Shown in pieces: positions 41,651-52,123 of a stretch of DNA of 64,000 bases (position 1 is its first letter; each line of letters opens with the position of its first letter). Under the pieces are notes generated by a model. It was given only the letters and a program-made list of their open reading frames with translations, was not told the DNA's origin and ran no database searches. Made by a program: the position numbers and the translations under genes. This DNA is from Paenibacillus macquariensis (GTDB lineage: Bacteria; Bacillota; Bacilli; Paenibacillales; Paenibacillaceae): NCBI RefSeq assembly GCF_900156375.1, contig NZ_FTNK01000002.1, positions 1-64,000 of the forward strand, given 5' to 3'.

Positions 41651-43372
41651 ATGAGTAAGCTCCGGAATTCCTTTTTTTCTAAATTAATCGTGATTCTGCT
41701 GTTGGTAAATATACCAGTAGTCATCGGGATGCTCATCTTCTTCTTTCAAAGTATGTCATCATTAAAAGTCAATGCCATTGAATCAATCCAGCAAAATCAG
41801 AGTGAACTGATGAAAACGGTGGAGAGTGATATCGATTATGTAAAGCAACAATTGTTCAAGATATCCAATATGAGCGATTGGAATGAGCTTAACACTAGCA
41901 GCCCCGGTGGTATCCACTATAATGGAATCTCCGCAATCAATCGTTTTCGAGAAAGATTCCAGAATACAATGGATACCAGCCGGATTTTTTCAGATGTTTG
42001 GGCAAATATACCTTCCGCGAACAGGCGTTTCTCAGCGAAAAATGGATTGGAAGATTTCAATGCGGAAGAAGATAACAAGATCAGGTCCTTCTATCACGAT
42101 TATAAGCGTGTCGTAGAGTGGGAGGGGAGATTGTTTATAGCGTCAAAAAGTGGATATTTAGAAGATGTAGGAGTGAATATAGCAGCAGAAATTGATATGA
42201 AAAAATTATGGCAGCTTGTGGAAACTAGGAAGAGTTTTGCGAATGAGGAAATTATTTTTGTTTTTCATGGAAACGAAGAAACATACCTGTATAATACAGC
42301 GAGCGAGCTTGCACGGAATTTGGTGCAATCCAACTTTGCTATTAAGAATAAGGATCTTCCCCATAACTTATTGATTCAAACCTCCTCCTCATTGGGTGAT
42401 TTCACCACTTACAGCCTTGTGCCTACAGATAGTGTGTATTCATTTTTAGAAAGTTTTTATGTCAGTATGTTTTTTGTGCTTTTTTGTACTGTGGCGGCGA
42501 TTGTCGCTTACTTTCTTGTGGTAGGACGGCTTATTAAAAGACCGATTCGGATCTTGATAGATGGATTTAAACAAGTAGAGAAAGGGGACTTTTCTACTCG
42601 GCTTGAACGCAAGGGTAACGATGAAATCTCCTATCTCTATCAGAACTTCAACACCATGTCCGTGAAGCTAAGTGACTTAATTACGGAAAACTATATCAAA
42701 GAGATCTATGCACAGCGTGCAATTTACCAGCAATTGCAATCGCAAATTAACCCACACTTTTTATACAATAGCTTTTATGTTTTGCATCACATGATAAAAG
42801 AAGGCGACAACGAGAACGCAGAGGAATTCTCGATTAGTTTGAGTCAGTACTATAAATTCCTGACCAAAAATTCACGCAGTGATGTGCTGTTGCAAGAAGA
42901 ACTGCTTCACACGGAAGTGTATATGAACATCATGAAAAAACGTTATGGGTCCAGGGTATCCATTGATGTGCATTATGAAGATCCAGCCATTTTGCAGGTA
43001 GAGGTACCACGGCTTATTCTGCAGCCCTTTGTAGAAAACATCTTTAAGTACGGCATTGGGTACAAACGCGAAATTCTGCAGGTTGTGTTATCAATTAGGC
43101 AGGTAGACCAAGAACTTATCATCCGCATTTCTGATAATGGCAAAGGGATAGAGGATGACATTTTAGAAAAATTCAAGAAAGAACTTTTGCTGCCGGATGC
43201 ACCATCCGACTCCGCCATATTTAACATCAACAAGCGGTTAAAAATCAAATTTGGAACCGATTATGGTGTGTCTGTAACCAATGCCGCCAGTGGAGGATGC
43301 CAGGTAGAGATTAAGATACCCTATAGCTCACAGGACACTGAAACGAGAGGTGTAGAAGCATGTATCGAATGA
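41651..43372 (+). CDS. YesM-type sensor histidine kinase
   Basis: A 573-residue membrane kinase. First membrane helix at about 12-32, an extracytoplasmic sensor domain (about 35-265), second helix at about 268-292, HAMP linker (about 293-345), the His_kinase domain with QINPHFLYNS (phospho-His 369) and an ATPase domain with LQPFVENIFKYGI and ISDNGKGIEDD. This family in Paenibacillus and Bacillus controls nearby carbohydrate ABC transporters. It overlaps the regulator gene by 13 bp. Confidence 0.93.
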   Translation: MSKLRNSFFSKLIVILLLVNIPVVIGMLIFFFQSMSSLKVNAIESIQQNQSELMKTVESDIDYVKQQLFKISNMSDWNELNTSSPGGIHYNGISAINRFRERFQNTMDTSRIFSDVWANIPSANRRFSAKNGLEDFNAEEDNKIRSFYHDYKRVVEWEGRLFIASKSGYLEDVGVNIAAEIDMKKLWQLVETRKSFANEEIIFVFHGNEETYLYNTASELARNLVQSNFAIKNKDLPHNLLIQTSSSLGDFTTYSLVPTDSVYSFLESFYVSMFFVLFCTVAAIVAYFLVVGRLIKRPIRILIDGFKQVEKGDFSTRLERKGNDEISYLYQNFNTMSVKLSDLITENYIKEIYAQRAIYQQLQSQINPHFLYNSFYVLHHMIKEGDNENAEEFSISLSQYYKFLTKNSRSDVLLQEELLHTEVYMNIMKKRYGSRVSIDVHYEDPAILQVEVPRLILQPFVENIFKYGIGYKREILQVVLSIRQVDQELIIRISDNGKGIEDDILEKFKKELLLPDAPSDSAIFNINKRLKIKFGTDYGVSVTNAASGGCQVEIKIPYSSQDTETRGVEACIE

Positions 43373-44649
43373 TTGTGGTTGATGATGAAGCGGCAATAAC
43401 CGAATGGCTTGAACAAGCCATATCTGAGCATTTTGGCGGGATGGTTGAGGTATACAAAGCTTATTCTGGGGATGAATGCCTTGACTTGATGGCAATGGGA
43501 AGCTTTCATATTTTGATGACAGACATCAGTATGCCCTTTGTATCCGGTCTCGATTTGTTGAAAGCGGTTTCAGTATATTATCCTAAAACGAAAAAACTAG
43601 TGTTATCTGCTCATGACAATTTTGAGTATGCTAAAAAAGCTATCGACTTTGAGGTGACAGCGTATGTGCTAAAAAGCGAGGGTGACGAGGTTTTATTTGA
43701 TGCTGTGGAAAAAGCTATTGCAGAGGTGGAAAGTGACCAGGAGCTGTTTAGCCTGACAGATAAACTAAAACTGCAATCCCAAAAGTGGGATGGTGCTATA
43801 AAAAACAGCCATCTACAGTGCCTGTTGTTTGGTGAAATCGGTTTGGATGAGCTCGATGTAAGAGTAGGCAGCACATTGGATTTTTCGCGTCCGATGGAAA
43901 TGGCGTTGCTGGCAATTGAAGTGCGGGATGTCTCACAGCGAGCCTTTGTGATGATGGCACTCGAGGCTTCACTGGCGGAATTCCTGAAACCTCATTTCTC
44001 TTATGAACTGGTGGAGACAGGTGTGTCAGAGGTTACATTGCTGGTACAGTTCAAGATTCTTGGTGGAGTCTATGGGGAAGCCGCCAAATTCTTGAAATCT
44101 CTCTTTGTTATGTACGAAAACACGCAGGAAAGTTTTTATCATTTGGCAGGGCAGTACATCAACATCATCTATTCCACACAGGCCGTGAGCGTGGCGAGTT
44201 TACACAAAAAGTATATTCAGTTCAAAGAAACAATGCAAAAGTGCTGTAATTTTGATTGCTCTATCATTTTACCCGAAACTACCAAGTATGAAGCATCCAG
44301 CTCTTCTAATGCGACCAACGGCATCAGCCGAGAAATTGGAATAGTACTTAAATATATAAACCAAAACACGGACAAAGATTTATCACTCATCATGCTTGCA
44401 GATGTCGTGTACTTAAATTCCTCTTACCTGTCACATTTATTCAAACAGCAGGTTGGAATGAATATATCTGATTATGTAAAGGTCGAACGTATCCGGATCT
44501 GCAAAGAAATGCTGGCAGACCCCAAACATAAGATACACGAGATTGCGCGTAATGTTGGCTATGACAATGCCTCGTATTTCAGTCGTTTTTTCAAGAAAAT
44601 GACTGGAATTACGCCTCAAGAATACCGAAAACACCTTTCAATTGAGTAA
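43360..44649 (+). CDS. YesN-type response regulator, AraC DNA-binding domain
   Basis: A 429-residue regulator. Receiver domain 1-120 with VVDDE acid pocket and phospho-Asp55 (LMTDISMP), a middle linker of about 200 residues, and a C-terminal AraC double helix-turn-helix (LIMLADVVYLNSSYLSHLFK then QQVGMNISDYV, ending TPQEYRKHL). It overlaps the kinase gene by 13 bp, so the pair is translationally coupled. The probable target is the transporter operon starting at 44987. Confidence 0.93.
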   Translation: MYRMIVVDDEAAITEWLEQAISEHFGGMVEVYKAYSGDECLDLMAMGSFHILMTDISMPFVSGLDLLKAVSVYYPKTKKLVLSAHDNFEYAKKAIDFEVTAYVLKSEGDEVLFDAVEKAIAEVESDQELFSLTDKLKLQSQKWDGAIKNSHLQCLLFGEIGLDELDVRVGSTLDFSRPMEMALLAIEVRDVSQRAFVMMALEASLAEFLKPHFSYELVETGVSEVTLLVQFKILGGVYGEAAKFLKSLFVMYENTQESFYHLAGQYINIIYSTQAVSVASLHKKYIQFKETMQKCCNFDCSIILPETTKYEASSSSNATNGISREIGIVLKYINQNTDKDLSLIMLADVVYLNSSYLSHLFKQQVGMNISDYVKVERIRICKEMLADPKHKIHEIARNVGYDNASYFSRFFKKMTGITPQEYRKHLSIE

Positions 44650-44986
44650 GAATCTGTGGTAGAGTCAGTTAAAATTTCAAAGTGGATCTTAAATTGTATG
44701 TTTATGTATATTTACCATGAGTAGGCTCCCTTCTTGGTGATCTTCACAAACCCGAGAATCCCCTGCTTTTTGGTGTATCTGTGAAGACCCCAAATAGGGT
44801 GCACAAATAATATCACTTCGCTGTAACTTCCAACGAAAAGTACATAAATACAAAGAAAAAGTAACTATTTTTCAAGTGAAAAACGCATTACCATTAAGGT
44901 ATTACAAAGCGCTTGATAAGGAATCATGAGCTGTTCCTAGACCATTCGGACTGCATTACAAGTACGATTATACAAGGAGGATATTT
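44650..44986. promoter_or_regulatory. Upstream region of the sugar operon with cre-like site
   Basis: This 337-bp gap carries a TCTTCACA / TGTGAAGA hairpin (44741-44787), which may end the two-component transcript. ACAAAGCGCTTGAT at 44904-44917 is close to the cre consensus bound by CcpA. The position, 70 bp before the binding-protein start, fits catabolite repression of the operon (inference). Confidence 0.5.
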
Positions 44987-46630
44987 ATGAAACGTCTGTT
45001 TGTAAGCGCGATCATATCAGTATTTCTTTTCTCTTTAACGGCTTGCGCAGGCTCTCCTGCAGAATCTGGAGGGGACAACATCCAGAGTAAGGATTTATCA
45101 AATTGGAATGAGACGGCAGGCAAATATGAGCCCAATATCACCCTAACGGTGGGAACCGCAGAGCCCGACCCTGCTAGCGAGAAAATCGCCGGCCAGACGC
45201 AAGAAGACAATGTTTGGATCGATGCATACCGGGATGAGCTAGGAATAAAATTTGAAGATATGTTTGTAGTAAGCAGCTCGCAACTGGAAGAAAAGCTGAA
45301 TCTGCAAATCGCTTCAGGCCAAATCCCTGACCTGATGTCTGTAAACCGCAAGCAGTTTGAAATGCTGGTTAATTCGGGTTTGGCTGCAGATTTGACCGAG
45401 GTGTACGAAAAGTATGCCAGTGAAAAAACCAAAGAGTATCTTGTCGCAGACAGCGGCATTTGTATGGATATGTCTAAAATAAATGGAAGTCTGTATGCGC
45501 TGCCTGCTACTCAGGGGTACCTTGAAAGTGCCGGGGTCGTCACCTGGCTGCGCAAAGATTGGTTGGATAATTTAAAGTTGGAAGTTCCCAAAACATTCGA
45601 CGATTTAAACAAGATAATGAAAGCCTTTACAAAAGATGACCCTGATGGTAACGGTTTGAATGACACTTATGCCTTTACTACAAGTAACACGTTGGATGAG
45701 CTGATTGGCTTGTTTGACAGCTTTGGGTCACATCCTAAATCTTGGGTGAAAAATGCTAACGGGGAAATTGTGTATGGCGGCACACAGCCAGAAACTAAGG
45801 CTGCGCTTGCATTTATGAATAAAGCATTCAATGAAGGCATGATCAACCGCGAGTTTGGCGCCAATGACTGGAATCAGTTTATCAAAGCCATTGACAGCAG
45901 CAAAGTAGGCGTTGCATGGTTGCCTTGGTATGCAGTCGATTGGCCGCTAGGGGCTTCTCACCGCGAGATGGGTGCCGAATGGGTACCTGTCAAGATATTT
46001 GGTGCTGATGGAGGTGACGCTAAGGTAATGGGTGTTGCAGGTCCAGACACTTACTATGTAGTTCGCAAAGGCTATGAACATCCTGAAGCACTTGTTAAAA
46101 TGTTCAATCTCTGGTTTGAAAAAGCATATGGTAGCAAGGAAGATATCCTCAAATATCACAAGAATGAAAAAGGTGAAATGCCTGCCAAGTTTAGTCGGGT
46201 CAACCCGTGGCTTGCCCATGAGGACATCGGGTACTACCTTAAAATTCAAGACAAACTGGCGGGCAAGGATGTGGGTGAGATGTTCCCCTCCAACGAGATG
46301 TATTATGAGGGTGTGATGCGTTACATGAAAAATCCCACCGAGGACGACTATATTACCTACAAAATGTATGGACCTGATAGTGCTTCCGGTATTCTGAACT
46401 ATTATATGAAAAATGATCTGGTACTGCAGGAAGAATACTATAGCACCGGTACAGAGACGATGAAAAAGAAATGGGGCGTGCTTGAAACGAAGAAGCTCGA
46501 AGCCTATGTAAAGATTATTATGGGCGAAGTATCTATCGATGCGTTTGACGATTTTGTCAAAGACTGGGAGTCCAGCGGTGGCCAGCAGGTTATAAAAGAA
46601 GTGCGAGAATCGGTACAGCAGAATAAGTAG
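44987..46630 (+). CDS. Sugar ABC transporter solute-binding lipoprotein (CUT1, LplA-like)
   Basis: A 547-residue lipoprotein. Signal peptide KRLFVSAIISVFLFSLTAC with the acylated Cys at residue 20. The mature protein has the family features LRKDWLDNLKLEVPKTFDDL, FTKDDPDGNGLNDTYAFTTS (calcium-loop-like) and YYVVRKGYEHPEALVKMFNL. Length and layout are those of LplA-type binding proteins for oligosaccharides. The start has AAGGAGG upstream. It is the first gene of the operon with two permeases. Confidence 0.93.
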   Translation: MKRLFVSAIISVFLFSLTACAGSPAESGGDNIQSKDLSNWNETAGKYEPNITLTVGTAEPDPASEKIAGQTQEDNVWIDAYRDELGIKFEDMFVVSSSQLEEKLNLQIASGQIPDLMSVNRKQFEMLVNSGLAADLTEVYEKYASEKTKEYLVADSGICMDMSKINGSLYALPATQGYLESAGVVTWLRKDWLDNLKLEVPKTFDDLNKIMKAFTKDDPDGNGLNDTYAFTTSNTLDELIGLFDSFGSHPKSWVKNANGEIVYGGTQPETKAALAFMNKAFNEGMINREFGANDWNQFIKAIDSSKVGVAWLPWYAVDWPLGASHREMGAEWVPVKIFGADGGDAKVMGVAGPDTYYVVRKGYEHPEALVKMFNLWFEKAYGSKEDILKYHKNEKGEMPAKFSRVNPWLAHEDIGYYLKIQDKLAGKDVGEMFPSNEMYYEGVMRYMKNPTEDDYITYKMYGPDSASGILNYYMKNDLVLQEEYYSTGTETMKKKWGVLETKKLEAYVKIIMGEVSIDAFDDFVKDWESSGGQQVIKEVRESVQQNK

Positions 46631-46750
46631 TGTCTCTGGTTTATCATCGTAATTTACTTGCATATCTGGAAGGGACTATTCTTCCGGATATGTACAAAAT
46701 ATCATCACTTCACGTAAAGATAATCCAGATATTTGAAAAGAGGTGTACCA

Positions 46751-47686
46751 GTGAAGCAGAGACAAGCGCATATCTCACACAAAAGGTTAAACCGGTATGT
46801 GTTGAAAACGCAGCTTACCTATCATGGCCTTATGCTGCCGGCTTGTGTTATTCTCATACTTTTTTCTTATGTGCCTATGTTCGGCATCATCATGGCATTT
46901 CAAGACTTTACCCCTACTGCCGGCATTTTCGGCTCGAGATTCGTGGGATTTGACAATTTTGTACGTCTGTTCACGCTGGATAACATCCAGCAGGTCATGT
47001 TCAACACACTATATATTTCTATCCTCAAGATTATTCTCGGTCTTGTGGTGCCGATCTTTTTTGCACTACTGCTAAACGAGGTGCGTAACAGATTTTTTGT
47101 TCGTTCGGTACAGACCATCGTATATCTCCCTTATTTTCTTAGCTGGGTCATATTGGCGGGTGTCTTTATCGAGATACTGTCTCCTTCCAACGGGATGGTA
47201 AATAATATTTTAGGAATATTTGGTATCGACCCGGTTTTCTTCTTGGGGGATAAAGAATGGTTCCCCAATGTGATCATCATCACCGATACCTGGAAGAGTT
47301 TCGGGTTCGGCACCATCGTGTATTTGGCAGCACTTACTAGTATAGACCCTTCCTTGTACGAGGCGGCCGAAGTGGATGGAGCAAGCTATTTCCAGCAGAT
47401 GTTTCACATAACGCTTCCAGGTATCTCCAGTATTGTGGTACTCATGACGGTGCTCTCCATCGGTGGCATCCTTGATGCCGGATTTGATCAAATCTATAAC
47501 CTGTACAATCCAATCGTATATGAAACGGGAGATATACTGGACACGTTTGTCTACCGATTGGGTATCAAGGATATGCTGTTTTCGCTATCGACTGCCGTGA
47601 GCCTTATCAAGTCGATCATCTCCTTTGTGTTGATCGTTATATCCTATAGGCTGGCATATCGCTTAACAGAATATAAGATTTTTTAG
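46751..47686 (+). CDS. Sugar ABC transporter permease (LplB-like)
   Basis: A 311-residue inner permease with six membrane segments and the CUT1 EAA loop YEAAEVDGASYFQQMFHITLP (coupling to the ATPase). It has the N-terminal YVPMFGIIMAFQDF motif of LplB proteins. The start is GTG 46751 with AAGAGGTG 6 nt upstream, rather than the TTG six codons earlier. No ATPase gene is in the operon, as usual where a shared MsmX-type ATPase serves many CUT1 systems. Confidence 0.93.
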   Translation: MKQRQAHISHKRLNRYVLKTQLTYHGLMLPACVILILFSYVPMFGIIMAFQDFTPTAGIFGSRFVGFDNFVRLFTLDNIQQVMFNTLYISILKIILGLVVPIFFALLLNEVRNRFFVRSVQTIVYLPYFLSWVILAGVFIEILSPSNGMVNNILGIFGIDPVFFLGDKEWFPNVIIITDTWKSFGFGTIVYLAALTSIDPSLYEAAEVDGASYFQQMFHITLPGISSIVVLMTVLSIGGILDAGFDQIYNLYNPIVYETGDILDTFVYRLGIKDMLFSLSTAVSLIKSIISFVLIVISYRLAYRLTEYKIF

Positions 47687-47695
47687 GAGGCTGTT

Positions 47696-48601
47696 ATGAG
47701 AACAACAAAGGCGAAGAACGCAATAAAAACCAGTTGGAAGAGAAAAGTGTTCATGATTTGCAACCTGTTCTTTCTCAGCTTGATTTCGCTAATATGCATA
47801 CTTCCTCTAGTACATGTACTCGCCCTCTCATTTAGCTCCTCTTTTGCCGCGTCCAGTGGGAAAGTTGGTATCTGGCCGGTTGATGCGACACTGGAGTCCT
47901 ATAAATATGTGTTACAAAACACAGCGTTCTGGCACGCATTTGTTGTTACACTCAAACGCCTGGCTCTCGCTGTGCCACTCACGCTGTTCATTGTGTTTAT
48001 CACGGCGTATCCGATGGCGAAAAGCAGCCAAAAGTTTAAGGGGAGGCAGTTTTACACTTACTTCCTGCTCATCCCGATGCTTTTTGGAGGCGGGCTTGTA
48101 CCCGAGTATATGACGTTTATGAAATATGGTCTAATCAACAATATATGGGTTTTGGTGTTGCCCGGTTTGGTACCCATCTTCTCCGTCATTTTGTTGATGA
48201 ACTTTTTTCGAGATTTACCTGTAGAGATGGAAGAGGCAGCAAGCATCGACGGCGCAGGACCACTTACAAGCTTGTTCAGAGTCGTCTTGCCGTTAGCAAC
48301 ACCCGCTGTTGCAACCATCGCGCTGTTTTGTATTGTGGGACATTGGAACTCGTGGTTCGACGGTATATTGTACATGAACCATCCTAAGAACTATCCTATG
48401 CAAAGCTTCTTACAAAAAGCCATTACTACGTACGATACCAAAACGCTTACCGCTAAGGATATGACGTTAATGCGGCTTATTTCGGACCAGACCACCCGCG
48501 CCGCCCAGATTTTTGTTGCAACCTTACCCGTGTTGATGGTTTATCCTTTTTTGCAAAAGCATTTTACCAAAGGATTGGTCATGGGAAGTGTTAAGGGGTA
48601 A
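47696..48601 (+). CDS. Sugar ABC transporter permease (LplC-like)
   Basis: A 301-residue permease, six membrane segments, with EAA loop EEAASIDGAGPLTSLFRVVL and the LplC-type start FNLFFLSLISLICILPLVHV-like helix. It begins 9 bp after the other permease with AGGAGG upstream. Together they form the translocation pore of the importer. Confidence 0.93.
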   Translation: MRTTKAKNAIKTSWKRKVFMICNLFFLSLISLICILPLVHVLALSFSSSFAASSGKVGIWPVDATLESYKYVLQNTAFWHAFVVTLKRLALAVPLTLFIVFITAYPMAKSSQKFKGRQFYTYFLLIPMLFGGGLVPEYMTFMKYGLINNIWVLVLPGLVPIFSVILLMNFFRDLPVEMEEAASIDGAGPLTSLFRVVLPLATPAVATIALFCIVGHWNSWFDGILYMNHPKNYPMQSFLQKAITTYDTKTLTAKDMTLMRLISDQTTRAAQIFVATLPVLMVYPFLQKHFTKGLVMGSVKG

Positions 48602-48686
48602 AAAGTTATTATTTAGATGAAATTCATTGATTATTGATTCTTGCGAATACGTACGACACTAAGCAATTAAATTAGGAGGATGAATG

Positions 48687-50030
48687 ATGAGTAGAAAAAT
48701 TAGTGTAATTGGTGCTGGAAGCGGAATCTTTTCGTTAAATATGATCAAGGATCTTTGCTTGACTCCCAATTTGATAAACAGTGAAATTTGTTTTATGGAT
48801 ATTGATGAGGATCGGCTGGACGCGTCTTACACGTTGTGTAAGCGATTCTCGGAAGAAACCGGCGTTAAGCTGAATATCTCCAAAACAACCGATCGTATTG
48901 AATGTCTTCAAGGTGCGGATTATGTCATTAATACCGTACTGATAGGTGGCTATAAGGGTTGGAAAGAGGGCTGGGAAATCGGCAAAAAATGGGGATACCG
49001 CTTTGGTGGCAGCATGCACATTATGCATGACGAGGCCTTCTGGATCAATTTCTACCAGCTTCGTATGATGGAGGATATTCTTCAGGATATCAAACGGGTG
49101 TGCCCGGATGCATGGTATATCATGATTGCCAATCCTGTGATGGCGGGAATTACCTACTTGCAGCGCAAATATCCAGAGGTTAAATCAGTAGGGTTGTGTC
49201 ATGGCTACTCAGGGATTTATGAACTGGCAGAAGAACTGGGTATGAATCGTGAGGACATTACCTTCCAGATCCCCGGAGTCAATCATTTTGTGTGGTTGAA
49301 CAGCTTTTACCATAAAGGTGAGGATGCAAAACCGCTCTTGGATGAATGGGTCAATGGAGCAGCAGTGGAGTTTGGCAAAGAATGTGGGACCAGCTGTGGC
49401 ATTGGCCCTAAGGCAGTCGATTTATATAAACGATATGGTCTATTTCCTATTGGCGACACGGCAAACCCAGGGGGCGGGGCATGGGGAAGTTGGTATCACA
49501 CCAGCCCTGAAGTGGAAAAGGTGTGGAATGAAGATCCGGATGCCTGGTTCAAGGGATATTTTGAGTATAGTACCGGTCAGGTTGAGTTTATCAAAAAAGC
49601 CGCTTATGGAGATGACAAGGTAAGTGATCTTATAGATGGAGGACACTCGAACGAACCTATGATCCCACTCATCGAGGCACTTTCATGCGATGTGGAGCGT
49701 GTGGTTATTGTTAACATCTTGAACGACAACGAATATGTGGCGGGTGTGCCTCGTGACTTTGAAGTTGAAATACCTGCGCTTGTTTCCAAACGAGGCATAC
49801 AGGGCATTAAGACATTGCCACTTCCCAAGCAGATTTTGTCGCGCATGTTACGGGACAGAATAGCACCTGTTGAAATGGAGCTTGCTGCTTACGAGAGTCA
49901 TGATAAAAACCTTATGGTGGACTTGATTATGATGGACCCCTTCAATCGTACTCGGGAGCAAGCGGAAGGATTTTTAGAGGAGATACTGAACCTGCCTTAT
50001 CATACTGAGATGAAAGCTTATTTTAAGTAA
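48687..50030 (+). CDS. Glycoside hydrolase family 4 (alpha-galacturonidase/alpha-galactosidase type)
   Basis: A 447-residue NAD+- and Mn2+-dependent glycosidase. The Rossmann motif is ISVIGAGSGIFS (about 4-15), then IANPVMAGITY, the metal site CHGY and GVNHFVW. GH4 enzymes cleave by a redox-elimination route. The closest Bacillus relative by layout is LplD, an alpha-galacturonidase encoded next to lplABC. That suggests, without proof, that the imported sugar carries an alpha-linked uronic acid or galactose. ATG 48687 is preferred over 48684 by its spacing to AGGAGG. Confidence 0.85.
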   Translation: MSRKISVIGAGSGIFSLNMIKDLCLTPNLINSEICFMDIDEDRLDASYTLCKRFSEETGVKLNISKTTDRIECLQGADYVINTVLIGGYKGWKEGWEIGKKWGYRFGGSMHIMHDEAFWINFYQLRMMEDILQDIKRVCPDAWYIMIANPVMAGITYLQRKYPEVKSVGLCHGYSGIYELAEELGMNREDITFQIPGVNHFVWLNSFYHKGEDAKPLLDEWVNGAAVEFGKECGTSCGIGPKAVDLYKRYGLFPIGDTANPGGGAWGSWYHTSPEVEKVWNEDPDAWFKGYFEYSTGQVEFIKKAAYGDDKVSDLIDGGHSNEPMIPLIEALSCDVERVVIVNILNDNEYVAGVPRDFEVEIPALVSKRGIQGIKTLPLPKQILSRMLRDRIAPVEMELAAYESHDKNLMVDLIMMDPFNRTREQAEGFLEEILNLPYHTEMKAYFK

Positions 50031-50093
50031 GTGTAAAAGTGATGATGACGATGAATTCTTTACAGTCACCCTTTCTAAGGAGGCGAACAAATA

Positions 50094-50591
50094 TTGGCCA
50101 CTTATCATGAGAGCTTCATCATCCAATCCTGTACACGTCCTACCTTTGACGATGTGACGGAGCGTACCCTCGAAACGATGAAGAATTCTGGAATTCAGAA
50201 CGGTTTGTTGAATGTTTACTCTCAGCATACCACCTGTTCGGTGCTTATTCAGGAGCAGAGCGACGATGTGAACTATTACGGTACCCAGTTTATATTGCAA
50301 GACATGGTAAATGGGCTGTCTAAGCTGTTTCCCACCTGTGTCACGGAGGGGCAATATCTCCACCCCGGACCCCTGCACATTGAGATAGCGCAGAAAGAGC
50401 GGAACGAGCTTGCTAGCTGGAGCCTGAACACGGATGCTCATTTGCGCTCGGTGATGCTGGGGCGTTCGGTGATGGTACCTGTGATCGATGGTGTGCCTCA
50501 ACTGGGGGAGTTTGGACGGATATATTTCGCCGACTTTGACCAAGTGCGTGCCCGGCAGCGCACAGTACGAGTAACAGTGATGGGTGACTAA
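50094..50591 (+). CDS. YjbQ/UPF0047 family protein, copy 1
   Basis: A 165-residue protein with VYSQHTTCSVLIQE (about 42-55), GQYLHPGPLHIE (about 84-95), NTDAHLRSVMLGRSVMVPVI and the C-terminal GRIYFADFDQVRARQR. The family is annotated as 'secondary thiamine-phosphate synthase' from weak complementation, but its true role is unclear. Here it lies between a glycosidase and a sugar kinase, and a second copy ends the same operon. A role in sugar-phosphate chemistry therefore seems likelier than one in thiamine synthesis (inference). The TTG start follows AAGGAGG. Confidence 0.85.
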   Translation: MATYHESFIIQSCTRPTFDDVTERTLETMKNSGIQNGLLNVYSQHTTCSVLIQEQSDDVNYYGTQFILQDMVNGLSKLFPTCVTEGQYLHPGPLHIEIAQKERNELASWSLNTDAHLRSVMLGRSVMVPVIDGVPQLGEFGRIYFADFDQVRARQRTVRVTVMGD

Positions 50592-50641
50592 ACAAATCTG
50601 CAGTGAATGTTCTATAGAAATGTGGACTGGAGAAGAGGCCT

Positions 50642-52120
50642 GTGAAGTATTTATTGACACTAGATGTGGGCACAACGGCTGTGAAAGCGGCATTGTTTGA
50701 TGAGCATTTGAAACCGTGTGCCCTTGTCATTCAGGAATACACCCTGTTGACACCTCAGACAGACTGGGTAGAACTTCCTTCGGAGATTTATTGGGACACT
50801 GTCGTGCTGTGTATACAGCAGGTTATGGCAGAGTCTGGTGTACCGCGTGATGAAATAGCCGCCATCACTTGCACCACTCAGGGTGAGACACTAATACCCA
50901 TCACACAAGACGGTCAGGTGTTGCACAACGCTATCGTATGGATGGATGCACGCGCCAAAGTAGAAGCACTGACTGTAGGCGGGCAGTACACAAAGGAGAG
51001 ATTTTACCATAAAACCGGTGTGCCAGAGGCTAGTCCCTATACCCCATTATGTAAACTGATATGGCTGAAAAACAACCTGCCAGACGTGTATTTACACACG
51101 CATAAATTTTTACTGGTGGAGGATTATCTGGTCTATCGTTTGAGCGGCAGGTTCGTGACAAACCCGGCAGTACTCTGCTCCTCAGGTTACTTTGATGTTC
51201 TCCAAAACGATCTCTGGCACGAAATATTAGAGAGAAATGGTCTCGATGCTGATAAAATCCCCGGAGTTCTTCCCTGCGGCAGCGTCGTTGCGCCTTTGTG
51301 CCAGGCTGCGGCACTGGAACTAGGTCTTGACACGAGTACCTTTGTGACCACCGGCGCCATGGATCAGGTGGCGGCGGCTGTAGGTATCGGAAACATCAAT
51401 CCAGGTACCGTGAATGAGAGCACCGGCACCTGCCTGTGTGTGGCTGCCACTGTTCAAGATCCTCATCTCTATAGTTGGAGCAGCGTGGCAGTATATAGCC
51501 ATGCTCTGCCAGGACGGTATTTGAAAGTAGTAGTAACGCAGACAGCCGGAATGATTCTCAAATGGTTCCGGGATGAATTCTGTGTCGACCTCTTGGGTAC
51601 AGGAGATTTTGCCCGCATGGATGAGTTGGCAAAGGTGGAACCTGCGGGCAGCCGAAATCTGATGCTGTTCCCCTACCTGACAGGAATGGAAAGTGACCCA
51701 GCAGCACGAGGTGTGTTTTTTGGCTTTGGTCTGGATACCTCTCGGGGCTGCTTTATTCGGGCAGTGATGGAGAGTGTCGGTTATACACTAAAGCAAAACC
51801 TTGCACAGATGGGACTTGCACCGGAGTGTCTTTATTCTTTGGGCGGCGGTGCCAGAAGCACAGTATGGAACCAAATAAAAGCTAATATCTGTAATACAGA
51901 GATTCGTGTGTCGGAAACCAGTGAGTCCGCCAGTTTGGGAGCTGCCATGCTAGGTGGTGTTGCATGCGGCATCTTCAGTGATTTAGATGATGCTTGCCTT
52001 AAGCTACATGAGGGGGATGTATTTAGTCCGCAGTTGGAGCTTGTTGCTAGATACAAGGAAGGGTACGTGAGATTTAACGCCATGTACGAGTACTTTAAGC
52101 CATTGTTTGTGGAGGGATAG
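50642..52120 (+). CDS. FGGY-family carbohydrate kinase
   Basis: A 492-residue sugar kinase. N-terminal DVGTTAVKAALFDEHLKPC (phosphate-1 motif), TTQGE and WMDARA, middle TGAMDQVAAAVGIGNINPGT and C-terminal LYSLGGGARSTVWNQIKANI (adenosine motif). Xylulokinase/ribulokinase-like by length. It probably phosphorylates the ketose made by the isomerase-like protein encoded next. The GTG start follows GAAGAGG. The stop is 3 bp before the next gene's ATG. Confidence 0.92.
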   Translation: MKYLLTLDVGTTAVKAALFDEHLKPCALVIQEYTLLTPQTDWVELPSEIYWDTVVLCIQQVMAESGVPRDEIAAITCTTQGETLIPITQDGQVLHNAIVWMDARAKVEALTVGGQYTKERFYHKTGVPEASPYTPLCKLIWLKNNLPDVYLHTHKFLLVEDYLVYRLSGRFVTNPAVLCSSGYFDVLQNDLWHEILERNGLDADKIPGVLPCGSVVAPLCQAAALELGLDTSTFVTTGAMDQVAAAVGIGNINPGTVNESTGTCLCVAATVQDPHLYSWSSVAVYSHALPGRYLKVVVTQTAGMILKWFRDEFCVDLLGTGDFARMDELAKVEPAGSRNLMLFPYLTGMESDPAARGVFFGFGLDTSRGCFIRAVMESVGYTLKQNLAQMGLAPECLYSLGGGARSTVWNQIKANICNTEIRVSETSESASLGAAMLGGVACGIFSDLDDACLKLHEGDVFSPQLELVARYKEGYVRFNAMYEYFKPLFVEG

Positions 52121-52123
52121 CAA

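Noticed and set aside
45947..46663. Long minus-strand frame opposite the binding-protein gene (238 codons)
   Set aside because: It is antisense to a well-supported lipoprotein gene and shows no family motif; codon mirroring explains it.
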